Below, piece by piece: positions 10,901 through 25,100 of a stretch of DNA of 64,000 nucleotides. The DNA lies in contig JAOTON010002237.1 in NCBI GenBank assembly GCA_034440635.1, positions 248,001 through 312,000 on the forward strand, written 5' to 3'. Each line of letters begins with the position of its first letter. Positions within the stretch are counted from its first letter, which is position 1. The DNA comes from Lepas anatifera. Taxonomy: Eukaryota; Arthropoda; Thecostraca; Lepadidae. The position numbers and the translations under genes are program-made. Under the pieces are notes generated by a model. The model saw nothing but the letters and a program-made list of their open reading frames with translations. It searched no databases and was not told where the DNA came from.

Positions 10901-13900
10901 TGTATGGCGGCTGCTCACGGTTGTTGGAGGGCCAGCTCTTGCATTATTCAGCGTTTTCAGCTCTCCCCACATACGCGGAAAACCGCCTGCACCGGTTGGG
11001 TCCAGTGTCTTAAGCCCCGCAAAAAGTATCACAGTTTTGTTCCACTCATTCCTGCGCCGTAGAAAGCGGCGCGAACATGTGGTATCAAACCAGGCCGTTC
11101 TTTACTGCCAAGCTGCAGGTTTCACCTTGAACTGTGATGCCGTGCTCCCCGCAGAAGTTCTTCATTGCTACTACGTGAAATGTCACCGCGCTGGACCTCT
11201 TCACTGATTATCTCCCCCCTCTCTCTCCCCTCACAGGACCTGGGCAACATCGAGCACCGTCCGCAGCTCTACCTTGTCCTGCACGTCCTTCGCGTCGGTC
11301 GAATGATACCCTCCGACTCCTCCAAGCGTTCTTCGGCGCCCTCCTCCCACCAGCGGCTCCGTCGGCCTCTCGGCTGCGCCGTGGTAAACGTGTCCGACAT
11401 ACTGCTGCGCCGAGCCTCCGACGCCGGCGACAGGGAGATCACAGTGCGGCTGCAGCAGGCGGAGGAGCGAGAGTTCCACCAGCTGCACGAGCTGGTGGTA
11501 AAACAGGCCAGCAAGTGCGGCCCCCTGTCTGGATACGCTGGATATGGTGAGAACAGTCATGAATTCGCGGGCTTATATTGTGCAGCGGGTTCAAAACGAT
11601 GTGTGTTTGGTTAGTCGGCACTGTTTGTATATTTCTGAGTCATTGTCGAAGTGTACTATTTGTATTTTGAAAACGTGCGCTGGAAAATGTTCCCACTCAG
11701 GAACGATACTTACCACAGCCTTTTCGATTACCAAGAAAAACCATTTCATATGTGTACCTCTATTAACATGTACATTCTGATGAGCGCAGATGACAATTTC
11801 ATGTTTCGGTGAAGAATTGATTTCGTGTTGTAATTATTTCATTTCCGTAATTTCCGTTGCGGCCGCCAGGGGTGCTGCTGTCGCTGCAGCTTCTGCACGG
11901 CACCCAGACTCAGGTACTGCGTGACAACCCCATCCTTTTGAAGCACACGACAGTGGCCAGGAAGCTGGGCTTCCCCGAGGTCATCATGCCCGGAGATGTC
12001 AGGTGGGTCGGGCACGCCGCTCCAGACACTGTTTCAAGCCTAACAAACTTGGTCTACATGTATCGAAAGTTCTTCTCAGTATTTGGCTAGATAGCGAAAT
12101 ACCTATCAGCAGGTAGATCTTGTGCCAGAACTCTGGGTCGTGGTAGGGGGCTGCTAAGTGTTCAAGCTTGTGTGAGATGGCAATGGTTTCCTCGGACGAT
12201 TATCTTCACAAATGATCGGCTTATGCTCAAGGTAGCGTGCAAATGGCTTCACGAATGAACACACCTTTAGGGCATTCTTGTCCTTATGATATCAGAAATC
12301 TAGCCTTAAACACTAATGGTCATCTGTCTAATAAACTGTGGTCAAGATATCATCGACCGTTACCTTATTAAGTTGCAAGCCGCCGCTGTTGATGAAATGA
12401 TAGCGTCACAATTATCCTTATTACAAAAGGCCTGAACTGGTCTGATTTAGAACCCGGCTATCTGAAATAGAACTAGTTTTATCTGCACGGCTCGAAATTC
12501 ACGAGTGTTGCCCAAGTCTTGACGTTTGCTTAGTGCTAGAGAGGGCGCTGAAACCAGAGTGAAGTAAAAAAGTGGCTGTCTTAGCCTTTACCAACATCAG
12601 CCTGGCAGTCCGGCGTTGATGCGTTACTCTATCTGCGGGCCACTGTTTCTGCCACCACCGGTGTGGCTTTCAGCGAGTAGACCATGGTGCAGTCACCTAC
12701 GAAACAATGTCGAATCGTGACCGAACCGCACTGATTGGTTCGGCGTATGGGCGAAATGGTAAATTGTAACCGTCTCTCAGGGATGTCTTTGGACTCTGAG
12801 AGGCTGGCGACTGGCTGTGTACACGGCCAAATGCAAATTTAAATCGCTCACTGCGGTTGTGGTTCATTGCCATGTCCTAAAGGCATTTATTTTGGCAGCC
12901 CCATTGATTAGTTTCATGAGTAAATATTCTGAACTGATAGATAATGGTACTTTCGAGATGAAGTCGGACCCTGGAGAAGGAGCATAAATCTTAAATCATG
13001 CCTTTCTCAACTGGCACCAGATAAAAACAGCGTCCGGCCATGCAACGTAATAACACTGGAAAATTCAACCTTTTGAAAGAGATGGCGCTCCCCCACATTG
13101 ATTGTAACGTTGTGGAAACAATTCTCTTAAAAGTTTTATAGGTTTCGTGGGGGCACTTACACTGTGGAGAATAAGGAAGTGAAGAAGGTGTTGGCATAGC
13201 GATATTCCATCAGCCAACGCTTCAAATATTGTTTTTGTGTACATAATACAACATCAATCGATGCCACAGCAAATGACGAAGCTTACTTGTCTTGTGTTGA
13301 CATTTGACGCCGAAGGTGCTCCGCTTTTGTTTTGTTGTAGTGATATTTATTCTGATACCACCACATATCGCTACCTTAGGAATAGCCTGATGGCATCAGA
13401 CTGTGATGTGACTCCAAGAGGTGAATAAGCGAGTGAGAGGTGGCCTCGTCTCAGGGCTCTTGTCCGGTCGCCACCATGTTTGGGCAGTGGGCTGGCGGCC
13501 ACTCCTGGTTGTGGCCAGACTTGTCGGACTGATCATCTCACATGACTGCGTCCCACTTCTAATCCTCGTCATGTTTTTAGTGCTGGGACCACACACCAGC
13601 CTGGTTCAGCGCTGATCCTGCGGTGGGAGGTATCGCTTCCGCTCTGCTGAATTAACGAGGCCTGGCACACCCCCACAAGTCGTAGCGGGCGGTTTGGAGA
13701 AGTCATGGCTCGCTTATGTCGTTTTGCATAAGCTGCGTACAGCTGAATCAGTACAGACCAGGCTCGGGCCGCCGCGGCTAACTTTTGCTGACAGCAGAAG
13801 CCAAAACGTGTCAAGGATGTCAGTGCGTCTTTTTGGCGCCGTTTTTCTGGTTTACGATGAGACTCAGGGCATGTGTGCGGGGGAGTGGGCTGGTATTGAG

Positions 13901-14440
13901 TCACCCTTGGCACAGCCGTAGGCATTTCCTGCGCGGGATGTGGCGCGCCCGACCAGGGTTGCGTTGTCACGCACGGGACGAAACCGGCGCATCTCAGCGC
14001 GTCCAATTCGCCGCAGACGGCTCCCGCTGAGGCTGATGTGGCGCCAGCTCCCGGAAATCGAGGCCCCCACCACTTCATGGCCTCATATTATCTGCCCGCA
14101 TTAGCTTCGCAAAAATGCTCCGGCAGGATATGTCGTAAAGTCCAAGGTTAAGAATAACGCAGACTGTTTCGTTGGCTGGCGAATGCGTACTCAAGGACGG
14201 TCTCAAACACTGCTCTGGGGCCTGGGCGTGGACTTGTAAACATTATGAGGGGCGAACAAATTTGCAGCAATGCCAGTAGCCAGCATATTAATAGACATAG
14301 GATAACATAAACAGTGCTTTAGAATTTCCACTAGCCTGTTGAACTGAAAACTTTCAAATCATTGAAGTGAAAGCACAGAAGGTAGAGAATATCTTAACAT
14401 TACCTATTTCGGCGTTTTATTAGTGGTGCCGGGGCATCTC

Positions 14441-14501
<61 letters not shown>

Positions 14502-16051
14502 CCAGCAAGAAACCTGCGAGGGGGCGTCCAGAATCTGAAAAAAGCAAACGTAGTGAATTGGGGAGAGCAGAATCGGGCGTTTTAGGGTGGCCTGGGGCAT
14601 GACCCGGATTCCACCCCCACCAGTCCTTTGGAATTGCCACTGTGCACACTAGATAAATTGTTTTTATCCCCTCAATTATAAAATAATCTGGAAATGAAAC
14701 AACAAGCTCTTTTCATATTCCGTAAGCCATATCTAAATATAACTGGATGCGTTAATTAAAGGATTTTGCAAGTATTGGACCAAGTGGTACAGTGGAAAAT
14801 TTGATGCATACGGGAATTGTCTGTTGTAGATCATACAAAAATAAGAGATATGTATGCTCCTTCCTTGCTCAATTCAGTCTCGAACGACTTCCAGAGAAGC
14901 AGACCGGCACTGGAATGTCCTGTTTCTGAGCGATGCACTTCAGAAAACATTATATCATTAAAACGAAGCTGCTGACGGTGACGGCGGTATATGCGTTTCC
15001 CGCCTGTGCGGATCATCCCAGCTGAGATGGGACCTGATGAAGACTTCTCGGCGCTCCGTTCCACAAGTGTTCTAGATTGAATTGAGGGGTTTGGTGGTTG
15101 GATCTCTAACTTATGCCTGGTGATGAAGTGTATGTATGTCCCTGGGTACAATTTAGAATCGTTAGCTCACTCGACGGAGCTCGCCCATTACGTGAAGCAA
15201 GACCCCGGAAGGTCTTTCTGTGAATGTTACCGTGAAAATTTCAGAGATAAACATCTGTAATCCGTCTTAGACTGATTTGACCGTCCATTAACTATTTGTA
15301 TGAATTCCTAAAGGCTCTGACCCAAGGCTTGTACCTGGCCTCAGTGTACCTAAGGCCGTACGGTTTGAAGATTATCCGAAGTGGTCTGCGTTTTCTTATA
15401 TCTAGGGCATAAGTCGTGGTATTAATCATATACCTTTTTCTTTTAAAGTCCAGGTTTTAAGACCAACGTCGTCATTAGTAATCCGCCGTGTTCTCAGGAA
15501 TGACCTTTACCTGACCTTGGAGCGAGGCGAGTTTGAGCGCGGCGGAAAGTCGACGGGGAAAAACATCGAGGTCTGCGTCACTGTGGTGCGCCAGGATGGC
15601 CGCGTGCTCGACGTAAGTCAATTACAATGTCTGTCACTCATGATTGATCGCTGATAATGATCGCTGGACAGCACGTGACCATGGATCTTATGATCGTTAA
15701 GTCGTTTTCCCGGGATTAACATTTTTGTTAAAGAAATATTTTCAAATCTGAAAATAACACGTTTCAACTCATAGAGTTTGAACTGACCTGTTTCGAACTT
15801 CTCCGTCCTACGTGTCACGAATGCTGAGACTGTCAGTTGATCCGATGATGAAGTTAGCTTTTGATGGCAGGAGTGCATATCGCCGGCGGCGGGCCAAGCC
15901 ACCTGTCGTAGCTACCACTCCAGCATCCTCTACCACAGCAACTCTCCCCGCTGGGCCGAGACCATCCGACTTGCGGTGCCTATCGAGAGCTTTGGCGCCG
16001 CTCACGTCAGACTGGAGTTCAGCCACTGCTCCAGTAGTGAGTACGGGAGGA

Positions 16052-16104
<53 letters not shown>

Positions 16105-19100
16105 GTGCACGTTGAGAGTACTCTTTCTCGAAGCCCCTCACAAAGTTTGTGATGTCTCTCATCATCTGCCATTGTCTTGTTTTTAGCACATATATTTCTT
16201 ACTCCTTGAACCATAATCTTTTCATTTCGTTTGATACAAACACACCCACAGTTTCAAGGAAAGGAGTGCTGTGATAATTAATTCTTAACACAGAACCTCA
16301 TAATCAACCCCTACCTTTCCCCACTTTTTTCAGCCAAGGAGAAGGCAGACAAGAAGCTGTTCGCCTTCTCATTTGCATGCCTGATGGACTCGGAGGGAGC
16401 CACCATTGGAGACGGCCCCCGTGAGCTCTGCGTCTACAAATGCGACGACAGAAATAAACTTATGGTGCGTAGCTTAATCATTGTTACTCTGTAATATTGT
16501 GTGAACAGAAGCTGTTTGTTTAGTTTTGATTGGTTACTAAACCATTGCTGAAAACAATGACAGAAATATCCTTCCTTCGGCCTTTGGAATACTTAGATAT
16601 CTTCTGAATAGATTTTGATACCGTTCTGGGACGGGATAGCAGTTAAAATATCCTCAGTCTCGCTTATTTACTAGTAAAGTTGAAAATTGGCTTTGTCACA
16701 CATCCGTATAGTCTTCTTAGTGAGATCAAATGTTTCGATAAGAGTCGATCAAAACAGCTGTACACACATCAGGGAAACGTCTGCGCCAGCTGTACAACGC
16801 TACCTGCTCCATGTGCCCGACTCCCTGATGTAGCTGCTCAGAAACGCTCACCACACAGGGGTAACAGCAAGCATGTGTTTTCTTGGGAATAATTCGATAA
16901 GCTCAAGCACCTGAAAACAGCAGACACCAAATGCCACAAGCCAGGCAGACAGCAGGTAAATGGTGTATAGCAAGCTTACTATATGAGCGGCAACTAGCCA
17001 GTTCACCTGGCTGAGCAATCATGCACAATACCAGCCAGCGTGCGGTGGTATTAACACGCGCAGTGCAGGGGTCCTAAGGTGCCCCCCTCCCAGCTATTTT
17101 TCCGTGGTGACCGGAGAACCCTTCGTAGCCGGAAACGCTACTTGGTTATATCAGAGACAAATCATGGGGCATCAATTGGTGGATGAAAGTCGATCAACCT
17201 TTTTTTACTTATAGCCTTTCAAAGTAAGACCTATATTTGAGACCGTTGCAATCGTGCCGTCGCATCAATTCCCTACACTGTAGACCGAATGCTCAAATGT
17301 CATATGGTTGGGATTACATGTCAAGGTCAGCCTACATGCAGATCAAGGTCAAGGTCAAAGCTCACAGGTCAAGGTTATTAACCCCAAATTTCCGATCAAA
17401 TGAGATTATTCAGTATGACGCATGTTATGCTTTGACTACATAGAAGAATACTCGATGTCTAGGTCAAGGTCTCAAGTCTAGGACAAATGTCTTTTTCTAG
17501 GTCAACCCCTCGTTTCTCTCTGAAGGGCTGGTATAGTGCCAGTTATCTTGTACATTATTGGGAATGTCTTATTGTTACATCATAGGTCAGTGACCTTGAA
17601 TGACCTTGACCTAAAACTTCCGTAGACAATTTTGTAGGACCTTTCCTTTGTGATCTTGGTTCGTTTTTGTGTATTCCCGGCTTTTTCGCATAATGACGGC
17701 ATTTCCCAATAGGTCTCCAGCACGGGCCAGATTTGACCTTTTTGACCTCATTTGACCCTGAAGATATTGACCTAGGCCAGTGAGACTTTGTTATAATGTA
17801 GATCACCATCACACTCCCAAATGAGCTTTTTCTAACTCTCTTGGTTTTTCAGATATCAGCGGGGCACTTTAGGACCCTCCATTGCCCGTGTTAACGTGCC
17901 GTATGGCGTGATTAGCTGCAAAGTGAGAGAGAGTCAGACCACACAACGTTGGACTTTTAGAATATGGCATGCGTTCACCAGCTGCAGCATTTGTGCTTGA
18001 TAAGTGTACGTACTTACCCAGCTGTCAGTGAGTGCGCTGGAAGCTCTTCAGGGATTCGGACAGCTCCCATCTGTCGAAGCCTGCTCTCTTTTAAGGGAAA
18101 TACGCGAAAAATTGTATTGTGGATTCTTATTATTTAAAAGAATCTTGAGAACGAAACTATCAATCATTTTTGTATCCTCGGAAAAGTTTTTGGAGGCCAC
18201 TCAGCTCTTGTCGAAATATGTTAACGGTACTGGTAAAGGGCTGGAACCTGCTCTTCATCTTTTAGTTTTCAAAAGCTATTTAAAGTGTTTAAAGCATTTT
18301 TTTGTAATAAAAATGTTTGTTCTCCTGTATTTGTATTTTGATTAATTTTGCCTAGCCCATAAAAACTACGAAATGCATCAGTTTGCCCTAAAAGTGGAGC
18401 ATAAAATAATACTCAAGTCTTCAATCATTTCGTACTTCAGGTCTTCAGTCGTTTTCTACAAAATTCCCAGGATGACAAAAATTTGGCGTCAGATACGTCA
18501 CGAGACCCAGGTATGAGAATCCCTGGGTTTCTGGTTGGTCAATTGTGATTCCTTTTAAGTCCTATATTTCTGTTTTAAAAGAGTTTTGAAATGTAGCTCT
18601 TTTTAAATAGTTTTTGTCTGTGATAGTTCCAAAGTTCTACATCACTGTTTAGGACAGATATGACCTAATTCTTAGAGAAATTGATGGGCATAGCCGGGAC
18701 TACGTCATTTAACTGATAGTGAGAATTAACGAAAGTTGTCTAGAAATGTTGACTTTGAGAGCGATTTTAAGGCATTTGGAGGCCGAATCCGCAAAAATGA
18801 GAATGGAACTTCTGAAACAATTTTTTTGACCTTTTAATCTATCCAATAATTTTTTTGCGTATCTCCCTTTAAGCAGACACATCCTCACTAGCATATTATA
18901 ACTGAAAAGAATTGTCTCACATTATACAGAGGTAAATATCTCGGTATACCAACATATCTCGGTAAATATCCTCTCGGTAAATATCTCGGTATACCCGAAC
19001 TCATGAGGAACGACGAACAGTGGCTGTCTTTTCGCCAGACCCAGGGCAAGCTTCTTGACGTGATATTTTGACACCACCTCGGCGGCATCGAGATGGACAA

Positions 19101-22100
19101 ATGTGTGGCATTCAGCTCAGTTTCCCGACGGCTCTGAGTGCGGGCCGGCGCAGGTACACACCTCTCCTGCATACCAAGCAGTTGAAACTCAGCAGAACAG
19201 ACGCAGTGACCTACCCCTTCTACCTAACTGGCGCCAAAAACCCACCCCTTCTGCCTAACTGACTCCAAAACATCACGCCACTCGTCTGGCTTTGATGGGG
19301 GTCACAAAGGTTGAATAATGTGAAATATTTTAGTATCAGCTCGATTACTATCGAGGACTAACGCTGTGATCAGTGCTGTTCTGCGAAACGTGATGTGTAA
19401 ATTACTCGAAAGTGCTCCCCTTCCACCCTCCTTTACCGAGCCTGCCCGTCCCTTTAGCTCCAAACAAGTACGCTTAATGTCACGCACACGTGCTCGAAGA
19501 ATGGCCGATCCATTTTAAGTGAGGCGGGATCAGGAACAAAACACGGAGGGCTCGAACCAATGGTGGATACAAGGGGGGCGAGGGCTCAAGCCCTCCCCTC
19601 CCCCGAAATTTTAGAGTGCTTATAGTTAATGCATAGCCGGTGGCCGTTCCGGGGCAATGGTGGAGGAGGCTCGAGCCCCCAAGCCCCCCCTCAAGGAATT
19701 CCTGGATCTGCCACTGGTTCGAACCATCCGTCTTTGCGGTTTGTCTAGTACCTAGTTTTTGTGCCACGAGCTCAGACAATCGCCAGTGCAATTCGAAACG
19801 GGCTAACAGTGATGCTGATCTGGCCTGGCTTCCATACGATCGGCTTTTTGTAGTTTGGGAATCTGATCCCGCAGTCGTGCAGGTTTTTACGAGCGGCTGA
19901 CACGACTGTTTTCGAGGAGCATTGACTTTCATGCGGGTGTATCTCCTTGTTGTATCAAAACCTTCTGTGGCTCACGCTGAGATGATAGAAGGCGCATCAC
20001 ATTCATAGCTGGGTGGTTAGTTTCCATTGCATGTTTTTGTTGAGTGTCGAATATTGTCCAGATGGCGCGTTTCACGTCATCTCGCTGATAGGTGGAATAT
20101 TAGTTATCTCTATACCGAAACGGCAGCACGAGGGGAAGTACTATAACAAATATTTGGCCAGGACTTGTTCCCGCACAAAATTTGAGGACATCTTTCAGAC
20201 AAGTTTATATAGAACTCATTTCTAAGATCAGAGCACTTCCACCATACGGACTCTATATCTCTCCTCAGCTCTTCCCTCGGCAGCTGTGGTTTTGTTTAAC
20301 TAATGGCTCCACCACGTAGCAGCAGCTGTGGTATGATTTGACTAGTGGCTCACAGCTGCGGGCGGCTGTCACCTCCTCCGCCTCTCGTCAGAACCCTGCC
20401 TCCTACCTGAACCTGCCGTGGCATACTGCGGGTTGCCAGCCCGCCGGCAGCAACCACCACTTCCTGCGCTCGGGCCGCGAGGGCGTCTGGCTCACCACCC
20501 TGCTCTGCTCCACCAAACTCACACAGAACGGTAACTCACCCTCTCACCTCGTCAAGGTCTGCGGTCGTGCTTTTTTACCGTCTGTCGGAAGATATGATGC
20601 TAACCTCTCCGTATTGACTGCTTAGTGCCTTCAAATTGTTCTCATTCATAAGCGATAACTACCGCAACGGATTTGTGATTTGTATTTGTTCAGATTATAT
20701 GAGCAACAAAACAAGATTCTTACTTACAGCTTAAGCTAATTGTAGTCAGCGAGACACGCGATTTGGGACCGAAGCCTATTTTTGTTTTCGTTAATCTTGC
20801 GAGCAATTTCAGGGGGTAAATCTGAAAAATTCGTTAATTTACTGTGTTTTCGTGAATCAATTCTTGAAGAAAATTGTAGGCACCCACTGCCAACGACATC
20901 ACTGAAAGAAAATAAATTGTGGATGTGTTTTCTCATTGCGAGCGTGGTGTAAGCTCACCACCTTCTCTATTTGGTCGCAGGTGATCTGCTCTCGTTGCTG
21001 AAGTGGCGGCAGAACCCAGACGCCATAGTCGATACCCTCTCCCGCGTGATGAAGCTGCGGGGGAGGAGACGATGAACTTCCTTCAGGACGTGCTGGACGC
21101 TCTGTTCGCCATGTTCTCCACAGAAGACGGCAACTCCACGGAACACTCCGGACTCGTCTTCCAAGTCCTCGTATGTTTGCCACTCTTTTGCTCGAATGAG
21201 GCCTTCGTGGTCTCTTTTGTGCAGAAGTGATATTTATCCTCCACCTTGTGCGATCATATAGAAAAGTCACGGTCTTCACGTTATTATAAATAAATGATAG
21301 AATAAATATAATAATAATAAGAATAAGTAAATAATAAAATAAGTAAATAATCACAGTCTTCACGTTATTAATGTCCGCTTAGCTTACCTTTTACAAAATG
21401 TACCACATAAAGAACATCTGAAATAACAGCTTGCTGGACGATATCGGCGCGATTAAATAGCCACCTAAATGCATCTTGATTCCTGTTATTTTGGATATGT
21501 ATACTTGGGACTGATGCAAGAATAAATGTCTCATGTTTCTCCGGACGGGAGGGAAACGGAGAAAACTGGTTATCTGAATCATCTGTCGCACCTTGACTGA
21601 TGTTACGGCGCGTCCTCAGGTGAGCATCTTCAGCCACCTGCAGGGCAGCAGGTTCAAACACTTCAGGCCCGTTCTGGACGCCTACGTCAGCGGACACTTT
21701 GCTGCAGCGCTGGTCTACAGGTATGAAAACCTCAAAACAGATCACACCACCTGGCGGTCAAAAGCCGACAGTAGCAGTAAAACAGTGCGTAGGAAAACCT
21801 TCAAAATAACGAGCTAATCGAATGGAGGCCCGCTTCCATCTGTCTGCACAGTTTTGTCACCATTAATCGGCGAACTGTACTGCGCCCACGTCACGGGACT
21901 GTAGCCTCTCCCCGGGAACTGGCCCCAGAGTATCTACGGACTGTACTGCGCCCACGTCACGGGACTGTAGCCTCTCCCCGGGAACTGGTCCCAGAGTATC
22001 AACGGACTGTACTGCGCCCACGTCACGGGACTGTAGCCTCTCCCCGGGAACTGGCCCCAGAGTATCAACGGACTGTACTGCGCCCACGTCACGGGACTGT

Positions 22101-25100
22101 AGCATCTCCCCGGGAACTGGCCCCAGAGTATCTACGGACTGTACTGCGCCCACGTCACGGGACTTTAGCCTCTTCCCGGGAACTGGCCCCAGAGTATCTA
22201 CGGACTGTACTGCGCCCACGTCACGGGACTTTAGCCTCTTCCCGGGAACTGGCCCCAGAGCTTTTACAAACTGACGACGTGCGGTTGTGCTGCTGGCAAA
22301 GAGGCAACAGCACGCCGGCAGCAGCCTACCATTTTGTGAATAGTGGATACGTATTATGTCTTATTTCTTTGGGTTAGCAGATACCAGAGGCGCCTGTTGC
22401 GCTGATGCTGCTATTCTGTAGGGGAGGCTAGAGGCTCTGCTGACAAAATTGCGCCGACAGACCGAATAGGGCTGGAGGCTCATGCTAACATATACTTAAT
22501 ATGTTGCCCGTTTCTTGTGCTTTGTGCAGCCTCAAAAGTTTTCATCAGCAAGATCAAAACCTTGTTTTAACCCGAAGTGTCAGTCTAAGTATCTACCACA
22601 CCAATGCTCCACCATAAGGTAAATTCGTTCTCTGACCGCCTGCCCCCCCCCGTTTCCAGAGGCCTGGTGAGCTGCGTGCGGCACTACGCCGAGCAGATAG
22701 CCTCTGCCGATCGCCAGGAGCCGCTGCTGAAGTGTTTCCAGTGCCTGGACCTGATCTTCCAGTTCGTGGTGCGGTCCAGGCTGCTGTTTGCGCGACAGAC
22801 CATCGGCGAGACGGCCGACGGCTTCGGCAAGGACCTGGCGGAGCTGTTCAACGTGTTCAACAGGACGCTCTCCAGCACGGCCAGGGAGGCGGCCGTGCCC
22901 ACTCAGGTCAGACACGTCGGTCAGGGAGGTGTCCGTGCCTACTCAGGTCAGATACGTCGGCCGGGGAGGCACCCGTGCCTACTCAGGTCAGACGCGTCGG
23001 CCGGGGAGGCACCCGTGCCTACTCAGGTCAGACACGTGCTGCTGAAAACTGGTGACTGAAACAGGCTTGGTCTGATTTAATATTTTGTACAGGCCATGTG
23101 AGCTATGTAAGGGGGAAAATTGAGCAGCTGCAATTTATTGTCTTGTTTCTTATACTAAAGACATTATTAGATTGAATGTGCGATGCACATAGCTGATTCA
23201 AATGCATGCTACAAAGGAGTTTGAATGAAAACTATGTTTCCGTGTTCAGAGCTGTATTAACCTGAGCGCCCTCTGTCGCAGGTGGCGCTGCTGTCGTCGC
23301 TGCCGGCGGTGTGTGACCACCTGAGGGCGGTGATGCCCGACCTGGACCTGGCCCGGCGTCTCTCCCTTCTGCTGGAGGCCCTGCCTCGTGACCCGCCCCC
23401 TACCGTTATCGAGGCCAAACTGAAGGCCATGCAGGCCACCGTCGCCTCGCAACTATTCTTGCATGGAGGTTAGCTGAAATATGTCCGGGAATCTGCTGGG
23501 AACTGTCTATCTTTTGCCAATTCAAAGTGATTTCACCGTTTGCCTATACTGCTGATGAAAAACTAAAAACCCCACATTGGTCCTAGTCATGGCAATGGAG
23601 TCTTAGATATCGAGCTGGATAAGTTTGTAGAAAATGTGGTCGTTCAGGTGGGCTTCGCATCAGTTCGCATTTACTTCATCTAACGTGGTGGGTCCAGGTC
23701 GTCATTAAGGGGGGTGGGGGCTCTGGCCTGTCTCGCTATCGCCTCCGATCAGCCTCCGGCTATGTATTTAGAATAGGCACTTTTACAATCGGGGGGGGGC
23801 TTGAGGCCCACTAGCCCCTGTATCCGTCTCTGCCATCTAAACATTACCGCTTAGAACAGAGCTTTACATACTACCATGTATTGAGATATAACCGTTTACA
23901 ATCCCCTATGCTTGGTTAACACTCCGGCGGTCGGCAGAGTCGCGTCGGCTGTTGCTGCAGACCATGTGTAAGCACCTGCAGTTCCACATCAGCCACCGGC
24001 AGGAGGTCCGCCTCAGCACCGACCTGCTGGGAGAGATGCTCAGTCTGCTGCACCAGATCCAGGTCAGGGCGCGCCTCAGCAATCGAATGGTGCCAGGAAG
24101 ATGAGTTGATGGTCTCACCTGAAATTTCTAATTTAGATTTGCGAAAAATTCCTCGGACAGTAACATCTAGAAATTTGCCCTGGGCCTGCTTTAATTTTTT
24201 GATAATCAAAGGTGGCTTTTGTGTTCTACTATGCAGAAAGTCCGATAGCAGCTTATGGAACGTGAAAAAATATCATTAGTCAACCAAAAGCTTGTGAAAA
24301 TATAATGAAAGAAAATGGATGATTACAGTCAAGTGGATATGTGTTACTTCGGCTATATATGACATGTATAACCTCGGTTTATCGCGCTTTACAAGTGTTT
24401 GCTGTCAACGCCGTAGAACGTAAACATTCAGTTTCCCGTGTAAGCTCCGCTTGTCATGAGGCACATCTCTATGAGAGCCTGATATGTTCCAGTGTAAGGA
24501 CTCGGAGGACCTGACCCGCGACATCGAGATCGTCTCTGTCTACCTTGTGGACACGCTGACCCGCTCAGTCCTCTCGCTGGAGTCGGCTCCTCTGCGTACT
24601 GGCGGTGGGCAGTGTGGCCGCCTGGTGGCGACCCTCGCAACCATGCTGCGGCTGATGACCCATCGACACTATCACCATCTCTGGGATGAAATGGGAGACG
24701 ATGAACAGTTGTCGCAGTTTCTGCTGCGGTTGTTGGCGCTGTTTCGAGAGCTGATCACGGAACCGGTAAGGCGACTGAGGAAGACGTGACGGCTTAACTG
24801 AGTACCTCGATCTCTCCTAATAATGTAGAAGTTCAGGTCATTGGAAAATGTTAAAATCCGACCTAAATTCAAACGAAGGCTTAGGAAGGTCTCAAAAAAG
24901 CTGAAACAGCTCTTCAAGTTCGATATAAGCTCAAAGAAAAGATGGAGAAACATGCATGGACTATCTTTGTTCTGGCTTAAAAGGTAACCGTGATAACAGG
25001 ACGTAGGCATCTCTTTAGCTACCGTTGGAAATCTTATCCGCCTTTGGGTATACCCACTCTCTGACGTTCTGTCGCATTTTCTTGTCAGGGCTCGTAATCC

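Noticed and set aside
13569..14078. 169-residue minus-strand open frame in an spg intron
   Set aside because: Overlaps several plus-strand frames of similar length, has no recognisable domain, and shows no exon-like composition.
20356..20391. Upstream acceptor for spg exon 10
   Set aside because: It would add 12 residues not seen in the family; the acceptor at 20391 restores exact family length. Minor use remains possible.
21863..22219. 118-residue minus-strand open frame
   Set aside because: It is the 66-bp minisatellite read in a frame without stops; the repeat length is a multiple of three.
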